Shown here: in pieces, positions 16,367 through 25,071 of the stretch | Position numbering within the stretch: the stretch's first letter is position 1 | Layout of the letters: each line of letters opens with the position of its first letter | Virus record (IMG/VR): IMGVR_UViG_3300037189_006726 | Span: 1-30,422 of that record | Direction: 5' to 3' (one strand) | DNA length: 30,422 nucleotides | Source of the DNA: a virus | The notes under the pieces: model-generated | What the model was told of the DNA's origin: nothing | Seen by the model: the letters and a program-made list of their open reading frames with translations, nothing else | Database searches by the model: none | Position numbers and translations under genes: made by a program

Positions 16367-19300
16367 ATGAGTCAACTTATTGATCTAGGAAAATTACGCT
16401 TCCACTTTGCTGGTCAGTGGAGCGCTGGCACTACATACGAATCTAATGATATCGTTAAGTACGGTGGCAATGTATATGTTTATACATTTGCGTTAAAAAC
16501 AGCTGGCGTATTGCCAACAGATACTGCTTATTGGGCCTTAATGGTAGAGGGTTTTAACTTTACTGGCGTCTTTAGCACAACTGGTAATTATAAAGTTGGT
16601 GATGGTGTTGCACACGGCGGTGTTGTGTATGTTGCTGTCAAAGACTCTGTAAATATTACTCCTCCTAATGCTACATACTGGTCACGTTTCCTGGACGGTA
16701 TCCAGTACGAAGGCGAGTATTCAGCAACAACTTCTTATCAAAAGAATGATGTTGTTAAATATGGTGGATCTATTTTTGTTGCAAAACAAGACGGAACAAA
16801 TAATTTACCTACAAATACTGTCTATTGGGACAAGTTTGTAGAAGGTGTTAGCCCTAATGGTATCTATAATGATGCTACTGCATATAAACCAAATGACTTG
16901 GTTGCTTATGGTGCTAACATTTATCGTGCTAAAACAGAAACTACTGGACGCGCTCCAAGTAACACTGGTTATTGGGAACTGTATGTTGGTGGTATTAAGT
17001 TTAATGGTAACTATAGTGCTGTAACTGAATATTATGTGAATGATATTGTTGTTTATGGTAATAATATTTATCGTAGCAAATTAACACAATCTAACACATT
17101 GCCAACAGTTGCCGCAAATTGGGAATTGTTAACCGCAGGTAACAGTTACAAAGGTAACTATGTTAACGCTACTGGATATTTCCAAGGCGATATCGTTAGT
17201 TATGGTGGCAATGTTTATATTGCGCTTGGTGTAACAACTGGTAACTTACCTACTGATGCTACTAAGTGGTCGGTATATAGTTCAGGATTTTCGTATCAAG
17301 GTGCCTGGTCTAGCGCAACTTCTTATAAAATTAACGAAGTTATTGGGTATGGTGGTTCACTGTATCGCGCAAAATCTGATAACCAAAACGTCAATCCTAC
17401 TGTTAGTGCTACTTGGGATAAAATTGTTGCAGGATTTAAAGTTAGCGGACCTTGGTCTACTACTACACAGTATGCAACAGATGAAGTTGTTACCTATGGT
17501 GGTAATACTTATATCTCTATTTTACCACACGCTTCCACAGTATTCGCTACTGACTTAGCTGCTAATAAATGGCAGAAATTTAACAGCGGTATTCGTTGGA
17601 TGGGGCCCTGGGTAAGTACTACACAGTATTATAAAGATGACGTTGTAAAAGCCGGTGCTAGTTCATTTATTGCTAATGAAGACAGTTTAGGCGGTAGTAA
17701 CCCAGCTGGTGGAACAAACACAAAGTGGAGTAGTTTTGCTACTGGTGCTGAAGGGTTCTTGTCTAAAGACGGCGATGCGATGTTGGGTATGCTTACCCTG
17801 TATGCAGCCCCAACAGATCCGTTACATGCAGCTACTAAAGCCTACGCAGATTTATTCTTAAGTCGCACGGCAGGCGGCACAGTTACCGGACCAATAGTTG
17901 CTAGCGGTGTTGCTGCTACGTATACTGCCACAGGCGGTGCTACTATTAATATTAGTGGTGGTAGTTTAAATCTTACAAATAATACAACTCTTACAACTGA
18001 CGGTACTTCTACACTAGGGAATACCCGTGTTAGCGGTGATTTAGATGTTGATGGTGATCTCAATATTGATGGCGGTGATTTAACTGTTAGTGGTACTACT
18101 TTCAACCTTGCAAATACCACAGTTACTACAGTTAATTTGGCTGGTGCTGCTACCGCAGTTAATGTTGGTGCTGCAACTGGTACAACTACTGTTAAGAATA
18201 ACTTAACTGTTGACGGTGATGTGCAAGTTAAGGGCGGTGATATCACCACTAACCAAACAACTTTCAATTTATTAAATAATACAGCTACTACAGTAAATAT
18301 TGCTGGTGCTGCAACTACAGTTGAAATCGGTGCTGCAACTGGTACAACTAATATCAATAATAATGTAGTTATTGATGGAGTACTAGATGTTATTAGTGGT
18401 TCTACAGTTACAAATACAACTGTTGACCCTACTGGCTTTGACAATCAGCATCCTGATACTCGCGGTGTTGTAGAGTTTAGCGATAACGGCACACGTGTTT
18501 ATTCGATTGATAAAAACGGTGATGTTACTGTTCGTGAAAACAGTCAGTTTGCTACTGGCACAGCTTATCAAACTGCAGCAATTGCAAAAACATTGGCGAT
18601 TTTTCCAGCTCCAGGCCAAACAAAATTTGTGTATTGGATCGGTGGTATACGTTACGAGAAAACTACTTTAGTAACTAGTACAGCGTCAAACATTAACGGA
18701 TACAATTATTTCTACTTTAGTGGTGCTTCATTAACAAATGGTACTACACGCAATGACGAGATTTTAACTACAAAAGCAAATGTTGCTGCTGTTCGCGGAA
18801 CTAGTCAAAACAATCGTTCAATATCCGTTGAAGATCAACGACACGGCATCTCAATTGATGGAGCTACATTAGCTTATATCAAACGTGCTGAAGGCATTAA
18901 ATTAGTAAGTGGTCACGGTGTTACACCCGGAACTGTTGGTACAGGTACTTATACTAATACTAAAGCTGGTGAATTACGTGATGCAGATTTAACTATTACT
19001 AGTCCTGTAAAAACTGGTAACAAGTTTTTAGTACGTGATGTTAATGACTGGAAATTAGCAGACAATAACGATAATTTATTAAGTTATAAATTAGGTGTTT
19101 TAAGTGGTGTAACAGTTACTGCTCAAGGTAGCGGTTATAGTGGCTTATCAACTACATTGTCTGTACAAGGTGATGGCGAAGGTGCTACAGTAACTCCAAT
19201 TTTGGCAGGTGCTGCATTACAATCAATTACACTTAATAATGGTGGTACTAACTACGCTAATAACTCTACTGTTACACTTGTTGGCGATGGTACTGGAGCT

Positions 19301-22300
19301 ACGGCAACTATTGTTGTCCCACCAGGTAAAAACGTTGCAAGCGCAGCTATTAATAGTGTTGGTTCACGCTATACTAGCGTAACTGGAACAGTTACAGGCG
19401 GCGGCGGTACAGGTGCTACAGTCGCTATAGCACTCAATTTGGGTACTCCAATTGCTGCAGTTCATATGACTAGTTTAGGTAGCGGATATACAACTGCTAC
19501 TGCTACAATTAACGGTGACGGTACTGGAGCTACTGCATCTGTAACTATTGTTGCTGGCGCTATAACAGACATTGACTTAGTAACTCCAGGTAGCGGATAC
19601 ACTTACGCAACAGTAACTATTACTGGTAACGGCACAGGTGCTGCTGCAACAGTTCATACTCGCAAAAGTACTATTCAAAACTATGAAATTACTAATGTAG
19701 GTAGTGGATATACAAGCAATCCTACAGTAACTATTACTGGTGATGGACACGAAGCTACGGCAACTGCTCAAATTACTGCTGGTGGTGTAACTGATATTGT
19801 CATTACAAATCCTGGTCACGGATATACTTATGCTACTATTACCATTACTGGTGGTGGAGGTACAGGTGCTACTGCTAATGCAGTTCTTAGTGGTTATCCA
19901 TTAGGTTCTATAACTGTTACCAATCCTGGTAAAAACTATACTAGTCAACCAACGTTAGTATTAACTGCTAATCAATATGCTGCTGGTGGAGCTGCTTCGG
20001 TAACGCTAGCACAGGGTAATACTATTGAAAGTATTACTTTAAATAATACTGGTACAAATTATACGTACGCAACAGTACAAGTTAATAGTTCCACAGCAGG
20101 CACAGGGGCTAACTTCACAGTTGCTGCTACACCAAGCGGTATTTTAGGTGTTACAGTTACTAATGGCGGACGTCACTATAGTTATGCAAATATTGTTGTA
20201 ACTGATACTGGCGGAGCCACTGGATTTACTTCAACTACAGCATTGACTCCTGTTCCGCAGTATAATAATTATGTTAATGTTAGTACAGGATACGACACAA
20301 ACAATATTCCAGCAGGAAAATTTACTAATACTTACTTTATGGCAGTATCCAGTACTGACCGTGTTGTTAAGATACCTAGTTCGTACTTATTTGATACAGT
20401 GCGTGAAGCTTTCCAATATGCTGAAAAAGAAATAAAAGAATTACAAACATACGGAATACCTTACGCCAATTATAAATTTTTAGGTGTGTCAGTTATTAAT
20501 GCTGCAGGCGAACTGCAGACTATACCTGATACAAATACAGGAAGTGTGTTATACTATGACTTATTAAATAATAGTATTAATGCAGCTCCGTTAAATCCTA
20601 ATGGTGCAAAAGTTGGTAGATCAATAACTACTGATGCAACTGGTAATGCAACACAATGGTTAGGTGCAACAGAGTCTTCAAAAGTTTACTATGTTGCACC
20701 TCACGGCCGTGACGCAGTTACTAGCGGTAGTAATATGTCTACTCCGTTTGCAAGTATTAAGTATGCCTGTCAACGTGCTGAAGAAGGTGCCACAATTTTT
20801 GTTAAGACTGGAACTTACAGCGAGCAGTTACCGATAACAATTCCTGCAAACGTAGCTATTGTTGGTGATAATCAGCGTACAGTTATAGTAGAACCAAAAA
20901 CTGGTAACAGTGATGATGGTGTTACGCCAAACAATCAATCCTCAATGTTTTTAATGAGTAACGGCTCAATTTTAAACAAAATGACTTTTAAAGGTATGAC
21001 TGGCTGGGTACCAGGTTCAACTCCTAGTGATATTACAACTTCTACAATTAAAGGTGTTGTGGTTCGACTTAACCCTGCTTCACCAATTACACATAAATCT
21101 CCTTATGTTTTGGAATGTTCATTTATTGGTTCAGGCGCTATTGGTGCTTTAATTGATGGTACAGTTCATGCAACTGGTGCTAAAACGATGATTTTCCATG
21201 GATATACTATTATTAATGATAATGGTGTTGGCTATTGGGTTAAAGATGAAGGTAAGGCAGAAATTGTAAGTTGCTTTACTTATTACAATTATTTTGGCTA
21301 CATAGCAACTGGTGGCGGATTTATTCGTGCATTAAATGGTAACAATAGTTATGGTACTTGGGGAGCAACATCACAAGGTTTTGGATCTTCAGAAACCGCA
21401 GTAACTGGTCAGTTATTGGGTAAACAACTTAATTTTGTTTATACTGGTGGTACAATTAATGTAGGCGATACATGTACAAGCAGTGCTGGTGGTACTGGTA
21501 TTGTTACTAACGTACAATATAGTGCTAACAAAGTTTATTTACGAAATACTACTGGTACATTTGCTTTTGGTAACGGTTTAACATTTACCAACGGCGGTAC
21601 AGGTACTGTTAGTGCTGGCGCATTAGAAGACCAAAAAGGTTTTGTGCTGGTAATGAACAACTTAACAGCTGCACCTAAACCAGGACAAAGTATTCAGTTA
21701 ACTGGTGATTCGTTTGCTTATGTTGTGCAAAGTGTTACAGGCACTTATACAAATACCAACAGTGAAATTACAGTCATCCTAGCACAAGAAAAACCAAATG
21801 GTAGCGCTAGCGGTACTGCAGTTACTTTACGTAGTAAGTATTCGCAGATTCGTTTAACGGGCCACGATTTCTTGTCAATTGGTACTGGTGGTGTAGCAAC
21901 TACTAATTATCCAGGTACACCAACACAAGCTGCTGCTCAAGGTAATGAAACAAATGAAATCTTTCCAGGACGTGTATATTATGTAAGTACCGACCAAGAC
22001 GGTAACTTCCGTGTTGGTGAATACTTCCGTATTGACCAAGCAACTGGACGTGCTACACTGAACGCTAACGCGTTCGACTTGGCTGGTTTGACTAGTTTGA
22101 AACTGGGATCTATCGGTGCGCAGCTTGGTGAAACTATTAATGAGTTCTCCAGCGACGTTACTATGAGTGGTAATTCAAATACTGCTGTTCCAACAGAGTA
22201 TGCGGTTAAAACTTATGTAGATAATAATAATGAAATATATTTATCTAATACAATCAGTGTGGATAAATCACTGGCCCCTAATAAGTTAGCATTTAGTATG

Positions 22301-22396
22301 GATACACTTACTATTTCTGGTACGGCAACGTATACTATACAGAACGGTGGATATCATACAATTATGAATCCTTCTGGATTTGCACTTTCAAAATAA
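16367..22396 (+). CDS. Giant multidomain tail fibre (CBM-like repeats, collar motif, beta-helix)
   Basis: A 2009-residue fibre. In order: nine ~46-50-residue repeats (residues ~11-460) of carbohydrate-binding module 5/12-like form (SATTSYQKNDVVKYGGSIF, then a W near the end), a family that binds chitin or similar glycans; a phage-fibre motif DGDAMLGMLTLYAAPTDPLH followed by AATKAYAD (~464-495); beta repeats (~540-680) of T4-cyanophage type (LTVDGDVQVKGGDITTN); ten ~37-residue GSGYT repeats (~907-1290); a pectin-lyase-like parallel beta-helix starting VYYVAPHGRDAVTSGS and GTYSEQLPITIPANVAIVGD (~1438-1660); and a C-terminal module STDQDGNFRVGEYFRIDQAT (~1874 on) known from T4-like cyanophage fibres. 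It should be a very long trimeric adhesin, possibly with polysaccharide-binding or depolymerising ability; catalytic residues cannot be named. Confidence 0.8.
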   Translation: MSQLIDLGKLRFHFAGQWSAGTTYESNDIVKYGGNVYVYTFALKTAGVLPTDTAYWALMVEGFNFTGVFSTTGNYKVGDGVAHGGVVYVAVKDSVNITPPNATYWSRFLDGIQYEGEYSATTSYQKNDVVKYGGSIFVAKQDGTNNLPTNTVYWDKFVEGVSPNGIYNDATAYKPNDLVAYGANIYRAKTETTGRAPSNTGYWELYVGGIKFNGNYSAVTEYYVNDIVVYGNNIYRSKLTQSNTLPTVAANWELLTAGNSYKGNYVNATGYFQGDIVSYGGNVYIALGVTTGNLPTDATKWSVYSSGFSYQGAWSSATSYKINEVIGYGGSLYRAKSDNQNVNPTVSATWDKIVAGFKVSGPWSTTTQYATDEVVTYGGNTYISILPHASTVFATDLAANKWQKFNSGIRWMGPWVSTTQYYKDDVVKAGASSFIANEDSLGGSNPAGGTNTKWSSFATGAEGFLSKDGDAMLGMLTLYAAPTDPLHAATKAYADLFLSRTAGGTVTGPIVASGVAATYTATGGATINISGGSLNLTNNTTLTTDGTSTLGNTRVSGDLDVDGDLNIDGGDLTVSGTTFNLANTTVTTVNLAGAATAVNVGAATGTTTVKNNLTVDGDVQVKGGDITTNQTTFNLLNNTATTVNIAGAATTVEIGAATGTTNINNNVVIDGVLDVISGSTVTNTTVDPTGFDNQHPDTRGVVEFSDNGTRVYSIDKNGDVTVRENSQFATGTAYQTAAIAKTLAIFPAPGQTKFVYWIGGIRYEKTTLVTSTASNINGYNYFYFSGASLTNGTTRNDEILTTKANVAAVRGTSQNNRSISVEDQRHGISIDGATLAYIKRAEGIKLVSGHGVTPGTVGTGTYTNTKAGELRDADLTITSPVKTGNKFLVRDVNDWKLADNNDNLLSYKLGVLSGVTVTAQGSGYSGLSTTLSVQGDGEGATVTPILAGAALQSITLNNGGTNYANNSTVTLVGDGTGATATIVVPPGKNVASAAINSVGSRYTSVTGTVTGGGGTGATVAIALNLGTPIAAVHMTSLGSGYTTATATINGDGTGATASVTIVAGAITDIDLVTPGSGYTYATVTITGNGTGAAATVHTRKSTIQNYEITNVGSGYTSNPTVTITGDGHEATATAQITAGGVTDIVITNPGHGYTYATITITGGGGTGATANAVLSGYPLGSITVTNPGKNYTSQPTLVLTANQYAAGGAASVTLAQGNTIESITLNNTGTNYTYATVQVNSSTAGTGANFTVAATPSGILGVTVTNGGRHYSYANIVVTDTGGATGFTSTTALTPVPQYNNYVNVSTGYDTNNIPAGKFTNTYFMAVSSTDRVVKIPSSYLFDTVREAFQYAEKEIKELQTYGIPYANYKFLGVSVINAAGELQTIPDTNTGSVLYYDLLNNSINAAPLNPNGAKVGRSITTDATGNATQWLGATESSKVYYVAPHGRDAVTSGSNMSTPFASIKYACQRAEEGATIFVKTGTYSEQLPITIPANVAIVGDNQRTVIVEPKTGNSDDGVTPNNQSSMFLMSNGSILNKMTFKGMTGWVPGSTPSDITTSTIKGVVVRLNPASPITHKSPYVLECSFIGSGAIGALIDGTVHATGAKTMIFHGYTIINDNGVGYWVKDEGKAEIVSCFTYYNYFGYIATGGGFIRALNGNNSYGTWGATSQGFGSSETAVTGQLLGKQLNFVYTGGTINVGDTCTSSAGGTGIVTNVQYSANKVYLRNTTGTFAFGNGLTFTNGGTGTVSAGALEDQKGFVLVMNNLTAAPKPGQSIQLTGDSFAYVVQSVTGTYTNTNSEITVILAQEKPNGSASGTAVTLRSKYSQIRLTGHDFLSIGTGGVATTNYPGTPTQAAAQGNETNEIFPGRVYYVSTDQDGNFRVGEYFRIDQATGRATLNANAFDLAGLTSLKLGSIGAQLGETINEFSSDVTMSGNSNTAVPTEYAVKTYVDNNNEIYLSNTISVDKSLAPNKLAFSMDTLTISGTATYTIQNGGYHTIMNPSGFALSK
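16397..17749 (+). repeat. Nine tandem CBM5/12-like protein repeats
   Basis: Coding repeats with pattern W/Y-S-x-x-T-x-Y-x-x-(N/G)-D-x-V-x-Y-G-G-x-x-Y-x-A, each ended by a W in 'YW' or 'KW'. Repeat starts read GQWS, GVFS, GEYS, GIYN, GNYS, GNYV, GAWS, GPWS and GPWV. The protein pattern is strong but the DNA copies have diverged. Confidence 0.8.
19105..20250 (+). repeat. Ten GSGYT-type protein repeats
   Basis: About ten ~37-residue units centred on G-x-x-Y-(T/S/A)-x, in order GSGYSG, GTNYAN, GSRYTS, GSGYTT, GSGYTY, GSGYTS, GHGYTY, GKNYTS, GTNYTY and GRHYSY, separated by 'TITGDGTGATA' strands. They probably stack as a beta-solenoid. One related copy is in the 15371 gene. Confidence 0.8.
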
Positions 22397-22411
22397 TAAG
22401 GATACTATTAA

Positions 22412-23383
22412 ATGTCAAAACTTGTAGTAGATACAATACAAAGACCAGGGGGAGCGACATTGTCGTTCCCCGCTGCTGACGGCACAGCGGGTCAATTTTT
22501 AAAAACAGATGCCAGTGGAAATTTAACATTCAGTAATAGTTATACTTTTCCAGAAGTACAGTTACCAATAATTGCCCAAGAAGGTAAAGGTATAGTCGGT
22601 TCTCTAAGTAGTTTTACTGATCGCGCTAACAGCTATAGTTCTCCCGCATGGAACACGTCTGGCCCTAGTGGTAGTGCTTATACTAACTACACAGCTCATG
22701 ATGACCCTAGTTTAATACAGTTTATTAATATGGCATTAGGTGACGGAGTGCCACAAGGTACTAGCGAGTGGTTTATAGGCGATGATGATCGCGGCAGTGG
22801 CTCTAGAGCTTTGCAATTTGCCAACGGCGACCGTTTAGGATATAAACGAGATAGATTTCAATATTCTAATGCTACTTCAAACGGTGGACATACTTTTAGA
22901 ATTATGCCTATCCGTAACACTTCAGCATCAGCTATAAGTGTTAGTTTCTATGCACGAATGTCAGATTACTATTCTTCGGGGTATGAAGGTTGTTGTATGT
23001 TTGTATTAACACCAAATACTAGCACATACAGTACTGTGACTACAGTATCTTCTACTCGACTTTCTTATTCGCAAAGTAGTGGTGATACTAATGGTCCTAC
23101 ATCATATTCAGGCTCACATAGTATTCCCGCAAATACAACAGTATTAGTATGTTTAGCAAGTACTAACTCATATCAAACTACTTATAGATTTAAAGATACA
23201 AATTATTTTTATTATTTAAATACTAGTTATACTTTTGCTAATGCAAATATTGTATGTGATATGCGTATGTTAACCTCATTATACGCCAGTAACTTTAACC
23301 TGCCTAATTCAGGAACCTGTAATGGCACCGGTATTTTAGCTCCTCTTTGGACTAAAACTGCCACTAATTTTGGAGATAGATAA
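22412..23383 (+). CDS. Tail protein, YGDR paralogue 1
   Basis: A 323-residue protein with an AAGGA site 9 bases before its ATG. The N terminus (MSKLVVDTIQRPGGATLSFP, then ADGTAGQFLKTDASGNLTF) is the common attachment module 'MS.L.VD.IQ...G....P..DG..GQ.L.TDG.GNL.F'. The rest (~55-323) is an all-beta domain shared with the proteins at 23791 and 25072: a conserved DR.N.YSS..W stretch, (A/T)IQF.NM.LGDG, GH(T/S)FR..PIRNT, YRFKDTN and CDMRMLTSLY, ending FGDR. I recognise no enzyme motif. Most likely a side-fibre tip or decoration protein. Its last codons hold the GGAG ribosome site of the next gene. Confidence 0.65.
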   Translation: MSKLVVDTIQRPGGATLSFPAADGTAGQFLKTDASGNLTFSNSYTFPEVQLPIIAQEGKGIVGSLSSFTDRANSYSSPAWNTSGPSGSAYTNYTAHDDPSLIQFINMALGDGVPQGTSEWFIGDDDRGSGSRALQFANGDRLGYKRDRFQYSNATSNGGHTFRIMPIRNTSASAISVSFYARMSDYYSSGYEGCCMFVLTPNTSTYSTVTTVSSTRLSYSQSSGDTNGPTSYSGSHSIPANTTVLVCLASTNSYQTTYRFKDTNYFYYLNTSYTFANANIVCDMRMLTSLYASNFNLPNSGTCNGTGILAPLWTKTATNFGDR

Positions 23384-23384
23384 A

Positions 23385-23777
23385 ATGTTTGTAAAATTCA
23401 ATGAACAAAATATGGCAAAAGAAGTTATGGGATTATTGCCACCCACAGAAAATGCAGCAGACTGGACAGTGGTTGATGACGCACTAATGTCGGCTCGCCG
23501 TATTATTAAAGACGGAGATACTATACGTGCTGCAACAGATGCGGAATGTGAGGCTGAATTAGCTACACTTCGTGTCACTGCTGCCGCAAATAAAATGCGC
23601 TGGGAACGTGATCAAGCTTTAGCACTTTCGGATAGTTTAGTGTTACCAGATCGTTTTGCTAAGTTTACGCCCGCTCAACAGGCTAGTATTACTACTTATA
23701 GAGAAGCTTTGCGTAATCTTCCAGAACAAACAGGATTTCCACTTGAGGTTACAATTCCTGGCGCACCAGTACTATAA
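23385..23777 (+). CDS. Tail fibre assembly chaperone-like protein (Phage_tail_APC type) 1
   Basis: A 130-residue protein. I chose the ATG at 23385 rather than the in-frame TTG at 23370 because GGAG at 23372-23375 lies at good spacing. The N-terminal half is an unrecognised acidic domain; the C-terminal ~60 residues (MRWERDQALALSDSLVLPDR, then TYREALRNLPEQTGFP) fit the tail-assembly-chaperone module 'R..RD.LLA.SDW..LPD......YR.ALRDLP.Q.GFP'. Such proteins help fold or attach fibres. It sits between paralogues 1 and 2 of the YGDR family, so its client may be one of these. Confidence 0.7.
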   Translation: MFVKFNEQNMAKEVMGLLPPTENAADWTVVDDALMSARRIIKDGDTIRAATDAECEAELATLRVTAAANKMRWERDQALALSDSLVLPDRFAKFTPAQQASITTYREALRNLPEQTGFPLEVTIPGAPVL

Positions 23778-23790
23778 TAGGAGTTAGAAT

Positions 23791-25071
23791 ATGTCAAAGA
23801 TTATAGTAGACCAACTACAAAAACTAACGGTACCTAGCAGCCCTAGTGTGCTTACGGTTACTAATTCGGGTACAAGTGCTTATACTATTAATTCAGCAAG
23901 TAACCCAACACTAACTTTAGTTAGAGGTTCTACTTATACCTTTAACGTAAATGCATCTGGACACCCTTTTCATATACAAACAGTAAATAGTGCTTATAGT
24001 TCTGCAGATGTCTATACTAGTGGAGTAACTAATCCAGGAGCATCTGTAGGTACTATAACTTTTACAGTACCTAATGGAGCTCCCAATACTTTATATTATG
24101 TTTGTCAAATGCATGCAGCAATGCGCGGAACAATTAACGTAATTGATAATACTGCTGCAGCATTTAATATTCCTGCAACAGATGGAACTACTGGTCAGTA
24201 TATGAAAACTGATGGTAGTAGGAATTTGGGATGGGCCAGTATGACGTATACAGGACCCCAAGTCTTAACAGCAATACCTGTACCAGAAGGCAAAGGTATT
24301 ATAGGTAGTGTTACTACTCACAGTGATCGTCAAAATACTTATTCTAGTGAAGAGTGGACAAGCAGCGGTCCTTGGACTACTTTTTACAACTACGCAATTC
24401 ATGCAGATAATCATGCTATTCAGTTTTGGAATATGTTTTTAGGTGATGGATACGCTAATCGAACTGATACTACTACTGATTATATGCTGGGCGGAGACTC
24501 TGAACACCAATTTGCAAGAACAATACAGTTTGCAAGCGGTAAGCGTTTAGGGTATGCCAGAGATTTTATGCATTGGGATAACGCTACTAGTTATGCGGGA
24601 CATAGCTGGAGAGTTATACCTGTACGTAATACTACTGGATCGCCAATTACAGTTACTATCTCAGCAAGAGCAAGTGATAATGGCGGATCATATGAGGGTG
24701 CTTGTTTAGCAGTATTTGAACCTAATACTACTACATATAGCACAGTTACAAGTGTTACAGGAACTTCGGTTGCCACTTTTCAAAGCCAAGTTCAAAATCA
24801 AAATTTAACTGGTACTTATACTATACCTGCAGGTAAAACTGTGTTAGTATGTTTGGCTAGTACTGACTGTTACATGACTACTTATCGATTCCGTGATACA
24901 AATTTCTTTTATAACCTAGATACGTTATTTCCTACAGGCGTTATTTGTGATATGCGTATGTTGTACAATTTACATAGCAGTAGATTTACAGATATAGCTT
25001 ATACTGGTAGTTTTACCCCACAAATTTCAGCTATTTGGAAACAATGTGCAGTTAACTATGGAGACAGATAA
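23791..25071 (+). CDS. Tail protein, YGDR paralogue 2, with N-terminal cupredoxin-like domain
   Basis: A 426-residue paralogue of the 22412 protein with ~100 extra residues after the first 12. These residues (~20-118) look like a cupredoxin: TLTLVRGSTYTFNVNASGHP, a beta region, then TLYYVCQMHAAMRGTINV. The possible type-1 copper ligands are His58, Cys105, His108 and Met111, with Cys-X2-His-X2-Met spacing as in amicyanin. I know similar inserts in tail proteins of marine T4-like phages but not of any proof that they bind copper. The remaining ~300 residues keep the paralogue blocks (QFWNMFLGDGY, GHSWRVIPVRNT, YRFRDTNFF, CDMRML) and end in YGDR. Ribosome site AGGAG. Confidence 0.7.
   Translation: MSKIIVDQLQKLTVPSSPSVLTVTNSGTSAYTINSASNPTLTLVRGSTYTFNVNASGHPFHIQTVNSAYSSADVYTSGVTNPGASVGTITFTVPNGAPNTLYYVCQMHAAMRGTINVIDNTAAAFNIPATDGTTGQYMKTDGSRNLGWASMTYTGPQVLTAIPVPEGKGIIGSVTTHSDRQNTYSSEEWTSSGPWTTFYNYAIHADNHAIQFWNMFLGDGYANRTDTTTDYMLGGDSEHQFARTIQFASGKRLGYARDFMHWDNATSYAGHSWRVIPVRNTTGSPITVTISARASDNGGSYEGACLAVFEPNTTTYSTVTSVTGTSVATFQSQVQNQNLTGTYTIPAGKTVLVCLASTDCYMTTYRFRDTNFFYNLDTLFPTGVICDMRMLYNLHSSRFTDIAYTGSFTPQISAIWKQCAVNYGDR

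Noticed and set aside
17842-18444. 200-codon open frame on the minus strand
   Set aside because: It is the mirror of the repetitive, threonine/alanine-rich fibre coding sequence. Its product is a low-complexity V/P/T/S run and no ribosome site or separate promoter is seen.
16397-20250. Repeats considered as CRISPR array or non-coding repeats
   Set aside because: They are protein-level repeats in one long frame with diverged DNA and no constant repeat/spacer lengths.
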